Assembly: GCA_030063045.1 (NCBI GenBank)
Contig: JAQSEB010000132.1
Location: forward strand, 496,001 to 560,000
Source: Pratylenchus scribneri
Taxonomy: Eukaryota > Nematoda > Chromadorea > Rhabditida > Pratylenchidae
Direction: 5' to 3'
DNA: 64,000 bases
Under the pieces are notes generated by a model that saw only the letters and a list, made by a program, of their open reading frames with translations, did no database searches and was not told the origin of the DNA. Below, piece by piece: positions 1-14,399 of this stretch. Positions within the stretch are counted from its first letter, which is position 1. The number at the start of each line of letters is the position of its first letter. The translations under genes and the position numbers were made by a program.

Positions 1-77
1 TATATTCCATCTTAAATAGCATAAAAATCAATTTTTTCTATTAGAATTCATCAACCAATTTTATTTGCAAATTTAAA

Positions 78-938
78 ATGCATTATTTTTTAATTATTTG
101 TGTCATCTTTTGCTTAATAACGCAAATTGATGGTGCTGCTGGCGTACTGACAGCATTATTAAACATGCTTCAATTTATCGGTATATATTGCCAAAATATT
201 AAAGATAACGAAATGTGTTTAAGTTAGATGGATTTAGAAAAAACAAATAATTTTCCCTGAGCTTTCTGTATTTGCCATTTTTGTTTATTACACTATTATT
301 TGCAGGACGCCTGCTTTCACGATTATCAACAAGAGTTGATTTTTCTCGAACAGCTTCTCTATCGTCTTTCCGGACGGCACTAAGTAGTGGAGAAGGTGCG
401 AGAATGGCGATTGCGGGTGGAAGAGCTATTTCGAAAGGAAAGGTGGTTGGCATTACACTAGGAGGAGCGGCTGGCGGCATATTATCAAAGGAATTACTAG
501 AAGATCTGGTTGAATTCTTCAAAAGTAAAAGCGAAGCCGCAACTACCACTCCTACTCCTTCACAGGAGCATTTTGATGCCATAAGTATGTTTAGTTTAAT
601 TAATTATCAATGCTAATTTTTAAATTAGTTGATAGCGCGTTTCCAATTCGCATGGATGTAAATAATAACATAATATATGTGAGAAGAATTGATTTTTACC
701 CAGAAAAGTTATTTGATCTGGTGGAAAAAAGAGTAAAGAAAAAAATTCACATGCTTTGCTACGAAAGTAAATCGGAAAAAAATTATTTAAAATAATAAAA
801 AAATTCAAAGGTCATGATAAGTTGATTAGAATTACTCGAGACGGTGATTTGAACGAACTTTTCCGGACAGTTATAGCATGTTCGGCAAATTTCTCAGCAA
901 TAGGCGAATGCCTGATAAATCTTCACCATTTGATTTAA
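78..938 (+). CDS. small secreted protein of unknown function, four exons
   Basis: Exons 78-180, 306-584, 629-766 and 811-938 join in phase to a 215-residue protein. All three introns (125, 44 and 44 nt) are GT-AG. The start is the first ATG, followed by a hydrophobic stretch (MHYFLIICVIFCLITQIDG) typical of a signal peptide. The middle part is Ser/Gly/Ala rich with a glycine patch (GITLGGAAGGIL), then a short Thr/Pro linker (TTTPTPS), then a more charged C-terminal part with two Cys. I do not recognise a family. Secretion is inferred from the N-terminus only. A further T-rich acceptor follows the stop near 953, so a different 3' end is possible. A secreted effector or cuticle/lumen protein would fit, but nothing in the sequence decides this. 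Confidence 0.7.
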
Positions 939-1607
939 TTTTAATATTTTTAGTTAACAACCGACCCACATATCTCCCATAATTCTGCAGACAATCATCA
1001 GAAAGTGATGAGTTTGGCCAATGAAAATAATTCCAAAAAATATTTTCCGAAATATTTCAATTTTATATTAATCCAATTTCGTATAATTTTTGCTAATTTT
1101 GTCAGATTTTATATCATTTTTAAGTCTTATTCCTTTTATCATTTTTCGTTTTAATTGCACAATATTCTAGTGGTATAATAATACAATTTTACATTTTTAG
1201 ATTTTATTAAATTTCCATTTATTTTCAATTAATCTTCGCCCATTATGAAGACATCTCTCTACTTTTTTTATTAGAAAAATTTAATTTGAATCAAATGCTG
1301 ATGATTTTTTATTCGTATAAAATGTTGATTGTTTTCATGTTATATCCTTTCATTTTATTCAATAAAAGATTATTTGTTTTGCGTTTTTTTATAGAACGTG
1401 ATATTTTTGCGTTTTTTTAAACAAAAACGACAATTTGCGTTTTATTTATTTATAAAATTCAACAATTTGCGTTAATTATAAAATGCCTCCTTCATCAAAT
1501 AGAGAATTAAAGGCTAGCGATAATGCAATTTTCGACTATTTTATTTGCAATAATGTGGAATTAGATTAGTACCTTTTTCTATTAATTTATTGTCTAAAAT
1601 TATAGTT

Positions 1608-1740
1608 TTACACTTTTTTTTAGAAACGCAACAATTTACACTTTTTTTTAGAAACGCAACAATTTACACTTTTTTTTAGAAACGCAACAATTTACACTTT
1701 TTTTTAGAAACGCAACAATTTACACTTTTTTAGAAATGCA
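1608..1740. repeat. 28-bp tandem repeat, about 4.5 copies
   Basis: The motif ACAC-T(8)-AGAAACGCAACAATTT recurs with an exact 28-bp period (CAC at 1611, 1639, 1667, 1695 and 1723). The last unit is shortened. Related GCGTTTTT-type pieces occur just upstream (1380-1480). Confidence 0.9.
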
Positions 1741-4434
1741 CACGCACGATGTATTATATAATAATATTTTTTTAGATTTACATGATTTTATAATTTAACT
1801 AATTTTTTAATATAAGCCCTTTAAAATAATTTTCTTATAAGTCAGAAATTTCCATGTAGATAATTTGTTTTAATGCTCAGTTATATTATAAATATTCAAT
1901 TGATATATTTAAATTTTATGATTTATTTTATAAAGGACATTTTGAATTATTGATATCCAAAATCCGCTCTCGATTCAATTATATTTTTTATGAAGATTTA
2001 CTTTTCCAATTGTTCTAACATAAAATTCCTACGATATATATGAGCTGAATTCTTATTTTTTTTTGTTTAGATAAAAAATTTTGCATAATTTTATTTTTAT
2101 ATATTTTTTAAAAATTTCTAATAAAAAAATAAGATTTGATTTCCTAGGTTAAATAAATTAAGTTTTATTTAGACTATAAAAAAATTTATTTAGATTTATA
2201 ATAAAAAAATTTAAATTTATTTGATGCAATTTTTCATAATTTTTATTATTTTATTTTGCAGTTAAATAATATTTCAAAATCAGTTCTATTTAACCAATTC
2301 TAAATGATTAAAATGAATTTAATTAATTATCCCAGCGCATATTTCGATGATCAGTTTCCTCATATCGCTATTTCCGAAAATGCATGGACAAATTGTTTGC
2401 AAAAATGTTGGCATTTTTATATTAGAAATTATATATAATTAATTTTTAAAGTCGCAATTGTATAACTTCTATTTTTCACATTATTTATTACAGTTAATAT
2501 TATAATTTCATTTTTTGGAATATTTTTTTTATTGAATATAATTTATCATGAGAAGCATTCAGCATATGAAGGAATTCGTGTATAAAGTGAAAATATTTTT
2601 TTTTATATTTCAAATGAATTTTATGAGATAATATTCATAATTATAAATATAATTTAATTATCATTTTAAAGATACTAGTCTATTTTCAAAAAAAACCCAA
2701 TATTTTTTTAAAAAGTTATTTTTCCTCATAATTATTTAATTTGTTTTCACAAATAACAGATAGGAAACTGATATTTATTATAAAAAATACTTTTTTTTAA
2801 ATTTTTATAAATAAAAAATTCATCATTCAATATTATTATAGCAAATTATAATTATTTTCAATTTTAAGTATTTTTTACCATTTTCTTTTAAATTTATTTA
2901 AAATATATTACCAAAAATTTCTTTATTATTCTAATTATAAAGAGATTATAAAAATTATAAATATTTTTATATCTAAGAATCCATTAAAATCTAAAATTTA
3001 ATAATCGATATTTTTAAATTTTTTATTGTAATTTATTTTTATATAATAAATTTATAATATTTTTATATTTTGACCATTAAATATAATAAGCTATTTGATA
3101 AATGGATATCAATTTAAACCGTAATATCACGAAAAAAGAAAGATTCCTTCAATGTCCACGTCAAATTTTCCATATTATTTTTGGCTGCATCAAGTATAAT
3201 GCCATATGAAGGCTTAAAATATTCATGATTGTCCTTCAATTCGCACGCTTTACAAAATATTGCAAATGAATACATGTTATTTTTTTCAATTCAAAATAAT
3301 AATTTGTATTGAGAATGAAAAAATTAAAAATTATTTACTTTTTTTCAATCGTTTTAATATCAGTACAGCGAAATTTCTTTCTTAAAAATTATTTAATTAA
3401 AAATATTTTATTCCAATTTTCCGATTTGAATCTTACAAATGATCATCATTTAATTATATTGATTAAATTGTTTTAAAAAATAATTTTTTTCTCTTTTATA
3501 TATAAAAATTTAAAAATATTTTAAAATTGTTAATAGCTTATATATAAATTTATAAATTTTTTTATCAGAAGAAATATTTACAAATTCCGGAATTATATAA
3601 AAAGTTTATTATTTTTTAGATCTCTTTTTCTTACCAATAATTATCCAAAATTTCAACAAACTTTTATTTATAAAGATATAAAAAAATAACCAATAGATTA
3701 ATTCTATAATCATTATTCATTCAAAATATTCAATGATTTTATTTATCTATGTTTCTGTCAAAATATTTACCTGAAACAATTCCTATAATCATTGAAAACT
3801 TTTTCCAGGAATGTTTTCCACTCTTTTTTATAATTTATTATTCCATTATTTTTTAAATAATATCTTCTATATTCATAAAAAAAAACAATTCATTCTTTCT
3901 ATAATTTTCTTTTATTATATTAAGGCAACAAATTTACAAATATATTGTATCAAGCACTCCACTTTACATGGATATTTAATTAGTATTTTCGTATGCAATA
4001 CACGCATTTTCAATGAAATATTTCATTGCTAGACAAAAATTTGCAGCCCATTTTATAGTTTATCATATAAATTAATTAGAATTTTATTAATTGAATTTTT
4101 AATTTTTATCATTTTGTACATGTCTTAATTTTTTTCATAAATCTTAGCATGAGATCACAGAAAAATAAATAATTTAATTTTTTCTTTATAATATCATTTT
4201 AAACATATTATTGAAATGCATTAATAAATTATTCAATCCTTCTATTATAATATATAATATTTTTATGTCCTTGAATTTCTTTTTTTTTAATAACTAAGTA
4301 ACCTTGTTTAACAGATCAAAAATCTATTCTAAATATGTATTATTGAATTCTTATTTATTTATTTTTTTAAATTTTTAATTACTATTTTTTAAAACAACTT
4401 TTATACTTGAAATTTCACATTAAAATTATATTTT

Positions 4435-4542
4435 TTATCTGCCTTCCATATGATGACCAAAGTATTTGGATTGAAGTTTGGTCCCAAACGCTGGATCAAG
4501 TTGTTTTAATTGCCCAGGCCAAAGCCTGTTGTTGAATTGCAT
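4435..4542 (-). other. GC-richer exon-like island in the desert
   Basis: Within the AT desert, 4440-4550 has much higher GC. On the minus strand it holds a 35-codon ATG frame with non-biased composition (starts MQFNNRLWPG, includes LDPAFGTK). The plus strand also has a short ATG frame (MMTKVFGLKFG), so strand and reality are unsure. It may be an exon of a long-intron gene or a fossil of one. Confidence 0.25.
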
Positions 4543-7500
4543 TCAGGAATCAAAAAATAGACATAATATTATTTTGGAAAGATTTATTTCCTTTTAAGCA
4601 AATTTAAATTTAAAATTCTTTGAAATTGTATTGAATCATTTAAATAAACTATAAAAATTTATATCTATAAAAAATTTTTGATATAAATTAGAGACACATA
4701 TTGTATCTTATTAATTATGATAATTAAATTTATTACATCAGAGTTGCTGAAATGTCATTGACTCTTCTTTTGCATAATCCATATTGATTTTGAATATAAA
4801 ATTTAAAATAATTTTTCTATTAAACTTTTCATTAATAATTTATTTATGTTTTTGTTTTAATTCAATTTATTATTTCTTGATGTGTTAATTAAATATTTTT
4901 TTACCCTTTTAGATTAATGAATTCATTATTTTCTTAGAATTAATTTTATCTCATTTAGGATAAATTTCTAAAAAATTAAAATTGATTAATAAATTTCAAA
5001 AAATTTAAATCGATTCTTTTTATTTATTACAATTTAAAATAATTACTCGTATTTTATCCTTCTATTTTTCTCAAAAAAGATTATAAATTTTTGTAATAGA
5101 TAAATTATATCATTTCAATAAAATGATTTTAATTTTATTATAGAAAATTTAACTTTTGATTTCGAGCCAGAATTTCAAGAATGCATTTTTGAATATAATA
5201 ATAAATTTTGACATGTATATCTTACACGGCAAGTTTCCTGATACGAATATTGCATATTTCAAAGTTTTTAAATTCTAATTATTAATTTTTTCATTATAAT
5301 ATGATTTAATAATCTAATAATTTTTCAGACATATCATGCAATCAAAAGAAATAAGTTATCAAGTTTTTTATTTTTTAACTCTGCGTTTATATTATATTTC
5401 ATGAGCATGAAAATAATTATTATATTAAACTTTCGCTTTATAATCGATTTTAAAATTATGTTTCTAAGCTTATAAAGTATTATAAATGTCTTTTCATGTG
5501 TTAAATAGCTCTGTTTTGGCGAAGTAAGAGTTTGAATTACTTTTTAAATATATAATTAAGAAAAGAATAATAATCCGTATATATTTTAAATAAAATTTTA
5601 TTTTATCGCAAATTAAATTAATCATCTTTATTTCTCATTAAAATCTTTCTAATTATGATTATTTATAATAAATTTCTAAATAAAGGCATCCATAAGCTTT
5701 GATGATAAATTTAATATTTATTTTTATATTTATTTTTATTAAACAATTATATAATTATTTAATTAAACTCAAAAAATTTATCATATTCATAAACAGAAAA
5801 ATTCGTATAATTTAATAAACTTGCATTTGTTTTATAGAAATTATGCTATTTTCTACAAAATTTATATTTCATTAAATTTTAAATATTTTATTTTTGCTCT
5901 CTACCGTAGCTTATTTCATTAATAATATTATATTTTTTTAAACTTAATAAAATTTTATATGTTTTTGATAAATATTTTGATAAATAATTTATTTAACCAA
6001 TCATAAAGTATTTTTTGCATTTCTCAAGCATAAAATGCTATAAGAAATTACGTAAAAATTTTTATTGGAAATTTTATTTTTGGTAGTATTTTTTGGATAA
6101 TAATTGTTTATAAAGCATTTTATTATATTTTTTTGATGATTTATCCATCATTGATTTATTTTTTTTCATCTATTTATTAATAAAAAATTTTTTTTATCTA
6201 TTTTCCTTAAAACTCTCAATTGTTTTATTTTTGCATAGATATTAATAGCTCATTGTTTAAGAGCTAAGAAAATGGATGGTTTTTTGACACAAAGTATGGT
6301 TTTTTTAAACATTTTATTATTAAATTTGAATAAATTAATATTGTGAAGATTTAATTTATATGAGAATAATCAAATCTAATTTTTGTTAAATATACAATTA
6401 GACATTAATTTAATTTGATTTTTTGAACCTATAATAATTTAAATTTATATTTTTATTTTCTAAAAATTTTTTTATTGCATATAATTATTAAAATATATTT
6501 TATTATTGTTCATTTTAGGCTTTGAATTCATCATATTCATCAAAAAATCGATTCGATTGAAATATTTGGAATTATACAATAACAAAATCTTTTGTGAAAA
6601 AATGTCATATACATCATTATTTAGTCAATAATTCAATAAAATCTAATAGAATTTTTGTAATTTTTATTTAAATCTAGAGCTTACTTTTTAAATTTTCCAC
6701 TTAATAAATTTAGTTTAAATTTATTTATTAAATTATATATTTTTTATATCCAAGTTAAGTTTTCTCAAAATGCTATTTTTGTGAGAATTTTGCATTCTCT
6801 TCATCTCTTTTTCAAATTTTTTGATCGCCATAAGAGTTGATCAATTGGAATTTAATAAATGCCATTTATATATTCGCTTTTAATAATTCTGTAATTCCCA
6901 AAAGCCAAAAATGCTATCATTACTCATTTGGTTTTTGATCAACAAAATAAAGGCCAAATCTTTTATTTTTTCAACAAATTAAATAATAACCATAAAATTG
7001 AATCATCAAAAAAAGAAAGGCCATAAATAAATTAAAAACAAAATTCTGTCTATGACATAAATTTATTCCAAATTATTTATCATTCTTCCATTTTTTAATC
7101 ATTATAAGAATAAAATCCTTCTTTAGAAACATTTCAAATTGCAATATTCTATTGCCAGTTTGTATTGAATCTAATTTTCTTAACCATAATTTTTCTCTAA
7201 TATCTTTTTTTAAATCTTTTGCAAAATTCTTTTTTGATATTTTATTTATTTTTTCAACATAATCTATTTTTATAATTAATTAAAATTATAATTATAATGG
7301 GTTAAATTTTATTTTTTTATTATACTATAATTTTGAATGATTATTTTAATTGAGGAAGTGTTATTTTTTATTGTAATAAAATTTAAATATCATTTTAAAT
7401 TATGTTATAATTAATTTTATTAGATTTTATAGATTTGTATTCCATTAAATTTTTAAAATTAAGGAAACTGTTATATAAATTAATCTTTTTTTTTTGATTA

Positions 7501-10500
7501 TCTTTCCTGTATAATATGAAGTAACTTTTTTTTGAATCAGTTAAGACCAAAATATTGATGTTGTCTTATTTTATATCAATTTACACTTTCACCTCAATCG
7601 TTTTATGATTTTTTTTTAACAATAAATTTGCTGTTAGGCAAATTTTACATGTATTATTTCAAATTTAATATGCATATTTTTTATTACTGGTAAAATAATT
7701 TTTTATTTGTTTGACTTTTTAATTATATTTTCCTAGATCTTATACTATAAATTTTTAGTAATTTTAAATATTTTTTATAAATTAAAAAGAAAAAATTTAT
7801 AAATATGTTATTTTCATTTTATATTTTTGCAATATATGGCATTAATTTGCTAAAATAATGTTTTATTTATTTTGTTATTTTAATTCACTTAATAGTATAC
7901 AGATTATTCCTAAATTAATTGATATAAAATTTTTATTTTTTACTTATTATTTATTTTTTTTTACAGATAATTTCAATATTTTTTATAATATATTTTTTTA
8001 TAATTTTAGATATATCTTAAGTTTATTTATTTTAATTAGGAGTTAATTTTTAGAATTTGAATCATTATAGAAATTTAAACATTTTTATCTATATATTTAA
8101 TCATTTAATTTTTTCTGAATCGATCTAATAAACATGCTATAATTTATTACAATATTCTAATATAATATATATTCAATTTTAGTATATAATATAAATTAGT
8201 ACTATATTTAAAAAATTTCATAATCAATATTTAATCTTAAGATAATTGATGATTCCTGTTTAAAAATTGTTAGCGAAAAGCCTCGTTCTTTTGCCATGTG
8301 TGCTAAATAATTATTTATATATATTTTAATTTCCATTTCTATAAATAAAAGTGAGTAAGAATTTTTTATTAAATATAATTTATTACGATTTAATCACAAT
8401 TTCTGATTTCATGAATGAAGAATGAGTTAAGGTTAGATTTTTGATTTTCTAATTCATCAATTTTTAATATGTCTAATATAAAAATTCTATTTATCTGAAT
8501 TTATAGTCCTTTTTTTAACATTCAGTCTTTCCACCCAAGTCTTTGAGGACATCTTCAATTATTTGACCTATTCTCGATCCCATAAAAAAATTAAAAATGG
8601 AAAATATTCCAAACCCGTGAGATCATTTTATATCATTTTCCATCTATTACCATTTTATTTTAGATTTGCCATTCCTATCAATAAAAAAAAAGATAATCAC
8701 ATCACTCATAATAAAAAGTTCCACTTATATGATTATAGATTTTTCAGTGTGTTTTAATTCTGTGATAAAATTTTTGAAATTTTTTTATTTTTAACCACTA
8801 TTTAGAGCTTTATTTTTAAGATTAAATATTACTCACATGATTAGGTTTTTAATTTATGTTAATGAAATTTTTTATAAAAAATTTTCCTTTGATTCCCATT
8901 TTATTATTTTGATTTTTCCTTATCGAGATTACATTGATAAATAGATTTTTATTCTATTTTTAAAAAAATTTTTATTATTCATTTTTAAATAATGTTCACT
9001 CTTTTTGATTCAGAATTGGTTGATCCATTAATAGAATTTCATCATGAAGCAAATTTTATATTTAGCTATGCTTAGGAATTAAAAATAAAGAAAAAATAAT
9101 TTTTGTTTCATAAAATATTTTTATCCAAAATATAATTTTCGTATTTTCCAGGTTCTATATATTTTTTTAATTTAATATAAATTTTGATTTGAGGAATTTT
9201 TACATGTAATTAAATCTTCCTCGTTCGATATTTAATCTATTTTTAATTTTATTGCATTTATTTTACCATTCATCTTTTAAAGGAACTTCTTGCATTGATT
9301 TGTTATTTTTATCATATTTATTTATAAAATCTGAAATGTATTTTAAAAACAGAATAAGAATTAAATTTTACTTTCTTAAAATATTTTATTTTTCTGAATA
9401 TAACAATTATTTTATAAATGGCATAATAATTGCAAAATTAAAAATTTTTAATCATAATTTATTTTTAATTGAATAAAAAGAAATGAAAAGATCTGAATTA
9501 TATATACATATAATAAAATAATTTTTTAAGTTTAGTTTTGAATCGATTATTATTTCGTCGTCTGAAAATTTAGAAAATATTTTTAGTACATCAATATATA
9601 TTTTTAAAATTTTAAAAGAATAATTTTATATAATTGAATTATTTTTCATAGATCCTTGTAATAAAATTTAATAAAATATAATTAAATTATAATTTAAGTT
9701 TAATTAATGTGTTTCCAGATATATATATATTTTATCATATATTTTAATTTATATTTTATTTAAATTATTTAAGGAATTATGGATTTAGAATTTTTCACCT
9801 GTTTAAATTTATTCAATAAAAATTGCATTTCAAAGATGGCCAATTGGTGTATCATTGAACATATTGATTGGCATAACTTAATTTTCAAAATTTTAATTCT
9901 TAAGTATGAAATCTTCCAATTATAGTTGTACAGGTCGATGAAATTTTTTGGAGAATTAAACAATTAAAACAAATTACACAGCGTTATTTATTTATTTATT
10001 TTCATTTGCCTTATTTTATTTATCTTCATTGTCTATTGTTTATTTATTTTATTAAAAACTAGTACAAATAAACTTATATTAATATCTCGAAGTCATCCAT
10101 AAAAATGTCGATTCAATTTTCTGAATGATAATTTCTTAAATCGAGAGAGTTTGATTTATTTTTTTATTATATTCAATTATAGATTTTTAATTATTTTTTT
10201 TAAAAATAAGTTTACAACTTTATAGTAAATAGTATATTTAATATTTCTATTAATAACTAATAAAAAATTTTATTGCGTTTCATAGTAATTTCTTTTATTT
10301 TTTTCTTATTGAGCATTTTATTTATGTATCTATTTGAATATTTAAGGAAGTAATTTATTTCGTTAATGAAGATTTTTTAATATCGTAAAAAGAATTTTAA
10401 ATAAATTTTTATATATGCTACATTTAATAATTTTATTATCGTATTTAGAACAAATTTTATGTCGTTTTACTAAATCTTTTGATAAATTAGATTTTTAATA

Positions 10501-13500
10501 AAAATTTTCGGATAAATATTTAAAAATTTATTTAAAAATTTTTTTCATTCAGATATCCAAATTTTTTAATTTATTTATAATTTAAAAATATAATTTTTAA
10601 TAATTTACATTTCTTTCTTTTTTATTTGAAAACATTAGTTAATTATTTCCTCTAAGAAATTTTCTAATGAATGATAAATCGGCCATATGATATTAATAAA
10701 AAAATATCCTGGCAGTGAATTGATCACAATTTTATCATAAGCAATTGAAAAATTATTTTTTTTGAAATTTGTCTAATGAGGAAACGTGCAAAATGCTCTA
10801 CCGTTTAAAGTAAAATTTCAAAATTTAACTATAATGATATTTGTTGAGTACAATCTCTTATTTAAAAGTATTTTTTTCCTATAATTATATTGATTTCGAA
10901 TGATTTATAATATCTTCAAAAAAATTTTTAAATCAATCTATATGCATTTTTATTTTCTCGGATATTTTCTTCCAAATGATTAAGGTAGAGTCACTGATCG
11001 GTAAGGATTTATTTATTTAGTCAATAGTAGAATACTGATGTCTTATAATATAATTTATTAATTTATATAATTAATAAATTATTAAAATAAATAGTTTTTT
11101 TACAATCATAGCTTTTGATTTTTATTCTGATTAGATGAGAATATATCTTTAATTATAAATTTTTTTTCTTCTATACCGCAAAGTTTTAAAAATAATAAAA
11201 ACCACTTTAATTATAATTGTATATGTGTTTTTGAGAAAAAATTTATTATTGTGTAAAAAAAGTGTTTTTAAAAATTTAAAAACCAGATCAAAAAATGGCT
11301 GTTTTAATATTAATCAGATTGGATTTTCGGATTTAAAAAAAAATTTAAAACCAGAACTTAAATCCGTATTTTAAATCCATAAATCCACAGGACAATAAGG
11401 ATAATATGTTATTAAATTTTATTTTCAAATTCTATATTAAGAAAATTTAAAATTCTAATTAATCAAAATTTATATATTCAAAATATAATTTTATAAAAAT
11501 TTAACTTTATAAATCTCAGTAAAAATATTCTTTTTGCAAGAAAAGTTTCCGTCTTGTTTTCTTTTGCTATGTTGTATTTTTTATAAGTATAAAAATTTTT
11601 ATTTAAATATGTGAGGACAAAAATAGTCCCCCTCTTTTTGGTCAATAGATGCCATTAATGCGATCAAACATAAGTCAAGTTGTACCGTTCCACCACATAT
11701 TAATCAAAATTCAACTTTTTTTTCAAAATTATTTTATGAAAATTGAAAAGAATATATACAAATAGATATTTTCAATATTTTAAAATTTCATTAAAAATTT
11801 TAAATCAAATTTTGTTTTCCAATTTTTACAAGTATAAATAATTTTATTTTGATAATTATTTTTATAAAATCATATGTATAAATTCATTAATATTATTCAT
11901 TATGAAAAATAATTTATATTTTTGAAATTTTTCATTTTATTTTGATTATTTTAATAAAAAATCAAGAAAAATATGAATTAATATTTTTAATATCCCTTAT
12001 ATATTTTTGTAATTTAGCAATTCATTCTTGTAAAAGATTGGATCAACAGTTACTAAGATTTTATGTGCCTCAAAATTTTTCATTCCCCCTTCTATAATAA
12101 TTATTTGAATTTGTGATTAAATTTTTGTTAAGTTAATTTTAAAATGGTGATCAGTAATATAAATTTTATTTAATTAAAATCATAATTATTTTAGATTTTC
12201 CATATTTTTAATTTTCAATTTTTTAATTTCCATAATAAAATCAATAAATATTTATATTTTTTAAATATTTTGATAATAATCTATTTTGATTTTGAATTTA
12301 ATAATTTATTTATAATTTCATTTATTATTAAAATTGTTTTAAAATTGAAAATTCATATCCAGCATCTGCAATAGCTATGGGAATTGCTCTCAAATGAATT
12401 ATCAATTTTTTCAAATTATTTTCCATTGTTTTATCTCAATTATATATATCCTATAATCATTTTCATGATAAATCTTTCTTTGCAAGTGTCATTTCACGAA
12501 TTGGCAATAGGACAAGAAATAAAATTTTTATATTTTTTTTATTAATTTTTTTCTTTATTTTGTTATATTTATTTATTATTACTAGCAATAAAATAAATAA
12601 TTATTCATATATTTATATTTTATTTATTTCTATAAATGATTTATTGATTGATATATATTTTTCATTTTAATATTTTGATAATTTTATGGTATTAGATTGG
12701 AATATTTTAATTTTTTAATGATTTTTTATATTAACAATTGTAAAATTGATGAATACTTTTACATAAAATATTATGACTAATTAAAATTTAAGAATATATA
12801 ATAAAATTAATTTAAAAAATCTTTTCAAATATTTTAATTAATTTATAATAATTATTTGAAATTTTTTAAAATTTCATCCCGATTATCATTTATATTTGTT
12901 ATTATTCTATTTGTATGGTCAGCTCAGCAATTGTTCCGGGAAAATTGATATGCAATTTTTTAAACAATCCCAAAATTAAAATATTAAAGGATTTTTTGTA
13001 GTTGCCCAAAAGCTTGGATGTATTATGTAAACTTTTGTCTCACTATTTTAAGGATAAATATTAACATATTCAAAAAAAAACATAAATATATTCAAATAAA
13101 ATTAATTTCTTTTATATATAAAATTATATAAATTATCGTTAAAAATTTTTTTTAATTTACGTAAATTATTTCTTATATTTAATTTCTTTAAATTTTTTTG
13201 AATATTTCATATTTTATATACTTTTATAATAAATGATTAGAAAACCATATAAATTTAGATTATGTAGATAAAAGAATATCCTTAATATAGCGAATTTATA
13301 AAAAAATTTTTCGAATAATTTTTAATGAATTTTTTAAGATGATTAAATATTAAAATTTTATTATTTTAAATTAAAATGAATACATTTTGATTTAAAAAAA
13401 ATTTTTTGGTATTTTAAGAATAAAGTAGAATTTATAATTTTACATTTCTTTTGGTTTTAATTTTAGACAAATTGGTTTTAAATTTATAATTTGAATAAAT

Positions 13501-14243
13501 TTTTAAAAAAATAATTTTATATTAATATATCTTTCAGCATATCATCCTATTGTTCTAAATATTGTTTAAAATCGAATTTTTAATAAATTTAAATTATTAA
13601 CTTTAGCTATTCTCACATTCTTTAATTACTTGATTATTCTGCTAATTCGTAGCATAATTGCGGATTTCTTTTTCGCCAATTCATACATTTTAATTAATTT
13701 TATTATGAATACACCATTTTAGTCATTTGGCTAATTTAGGAGTCAAATGACTTAGGATTTTAATATATTATTGTTTATTGATTAAAAAATTTCAAATTGT
13801 TAATTTAATTATATCAATGAGTTATTTTTCATCATCATCATAAATCATTTTACGATGAAATGCATTAAAATTTATTTTAAAATATTATTTTTTGTTTCTA
13901 TAATTTAATTTTTACATTTCCTTTTTTCTTATATTTTACTCATTCAAATAGATCAAATTAATGAAGGAATTATATGTTGTATAATTTTTGGATGATTTAT
14001 TTTATAATTTGAAGATTAAATGTATATTTAATTAATTTAAATTAAATAATAAGGATTTTGCTAAACACGTTTAAAAATTAAATTGATAATTTTCAAATCT
14101 TATAATTTTTTATTTTGATCGGTATTTCTCAATAATTTATTGTTGGGCCTTCTAGCAGTCGGGGGCCGAGCGTAAATCAAGCTGATAATTCAATGAGAAG
14201 AAATGAAACAATGATAGGCTATTTGGGAAGTAATGCTCAAGCA

Positions 14244-14399
14244 TCAATATAGGACTCCCATTCCGGGAATATTTAAATAATTTTTTGAATCCTTCTTTCG
14301 GGGTTTTTCCTTTTGTTTTGCCTCAACATTCGTTTTAGTTTCAGCATCGACCAGTTGGGGCTTGTCTTGGGTGGCAGGCTTAGGTGAGGAAAAGGTCAT
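14244..14399 (-). CDS. possible 51-residue charged small protein or isolated exon
   Basis: A GC-rich island in the desert contains a complete minus-strand frame. It starts MTFSSPKPATQDK, is rich in Lys, Glu, Pro and Thr (KEKPRKKDSKN near residues 31-40), and ends NIPGMGVLY before TGA. The composition differs sharply from chance frames nearby. The ATG is preceded on the coding strand by a T/A-rich stretch ending TTAG, so it could instead be an internal exon. No family is recognised. The adjacent block 14150-14170 (TCGGGGGCCGAGCG) is also GC-rich but not obviously coding. Confidence 0.35.
   Translation of the reverse strand: MTFSSPKPATQDKPQLVDAETKTNVEAKQKEKPRKKDSKNYLNIPGMGVLY

Noticed and set aside
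3811..4032. Several 60-80-codon frames in the desert (3.8, 7.9, 9.3, 17.4 and 20.3 kb)
   Set aside because: Phe/Ile/Leu/Asn/Lys/Tyr-dominated translations expected by chance in very AT-rich DNA. No splice or family evidence.
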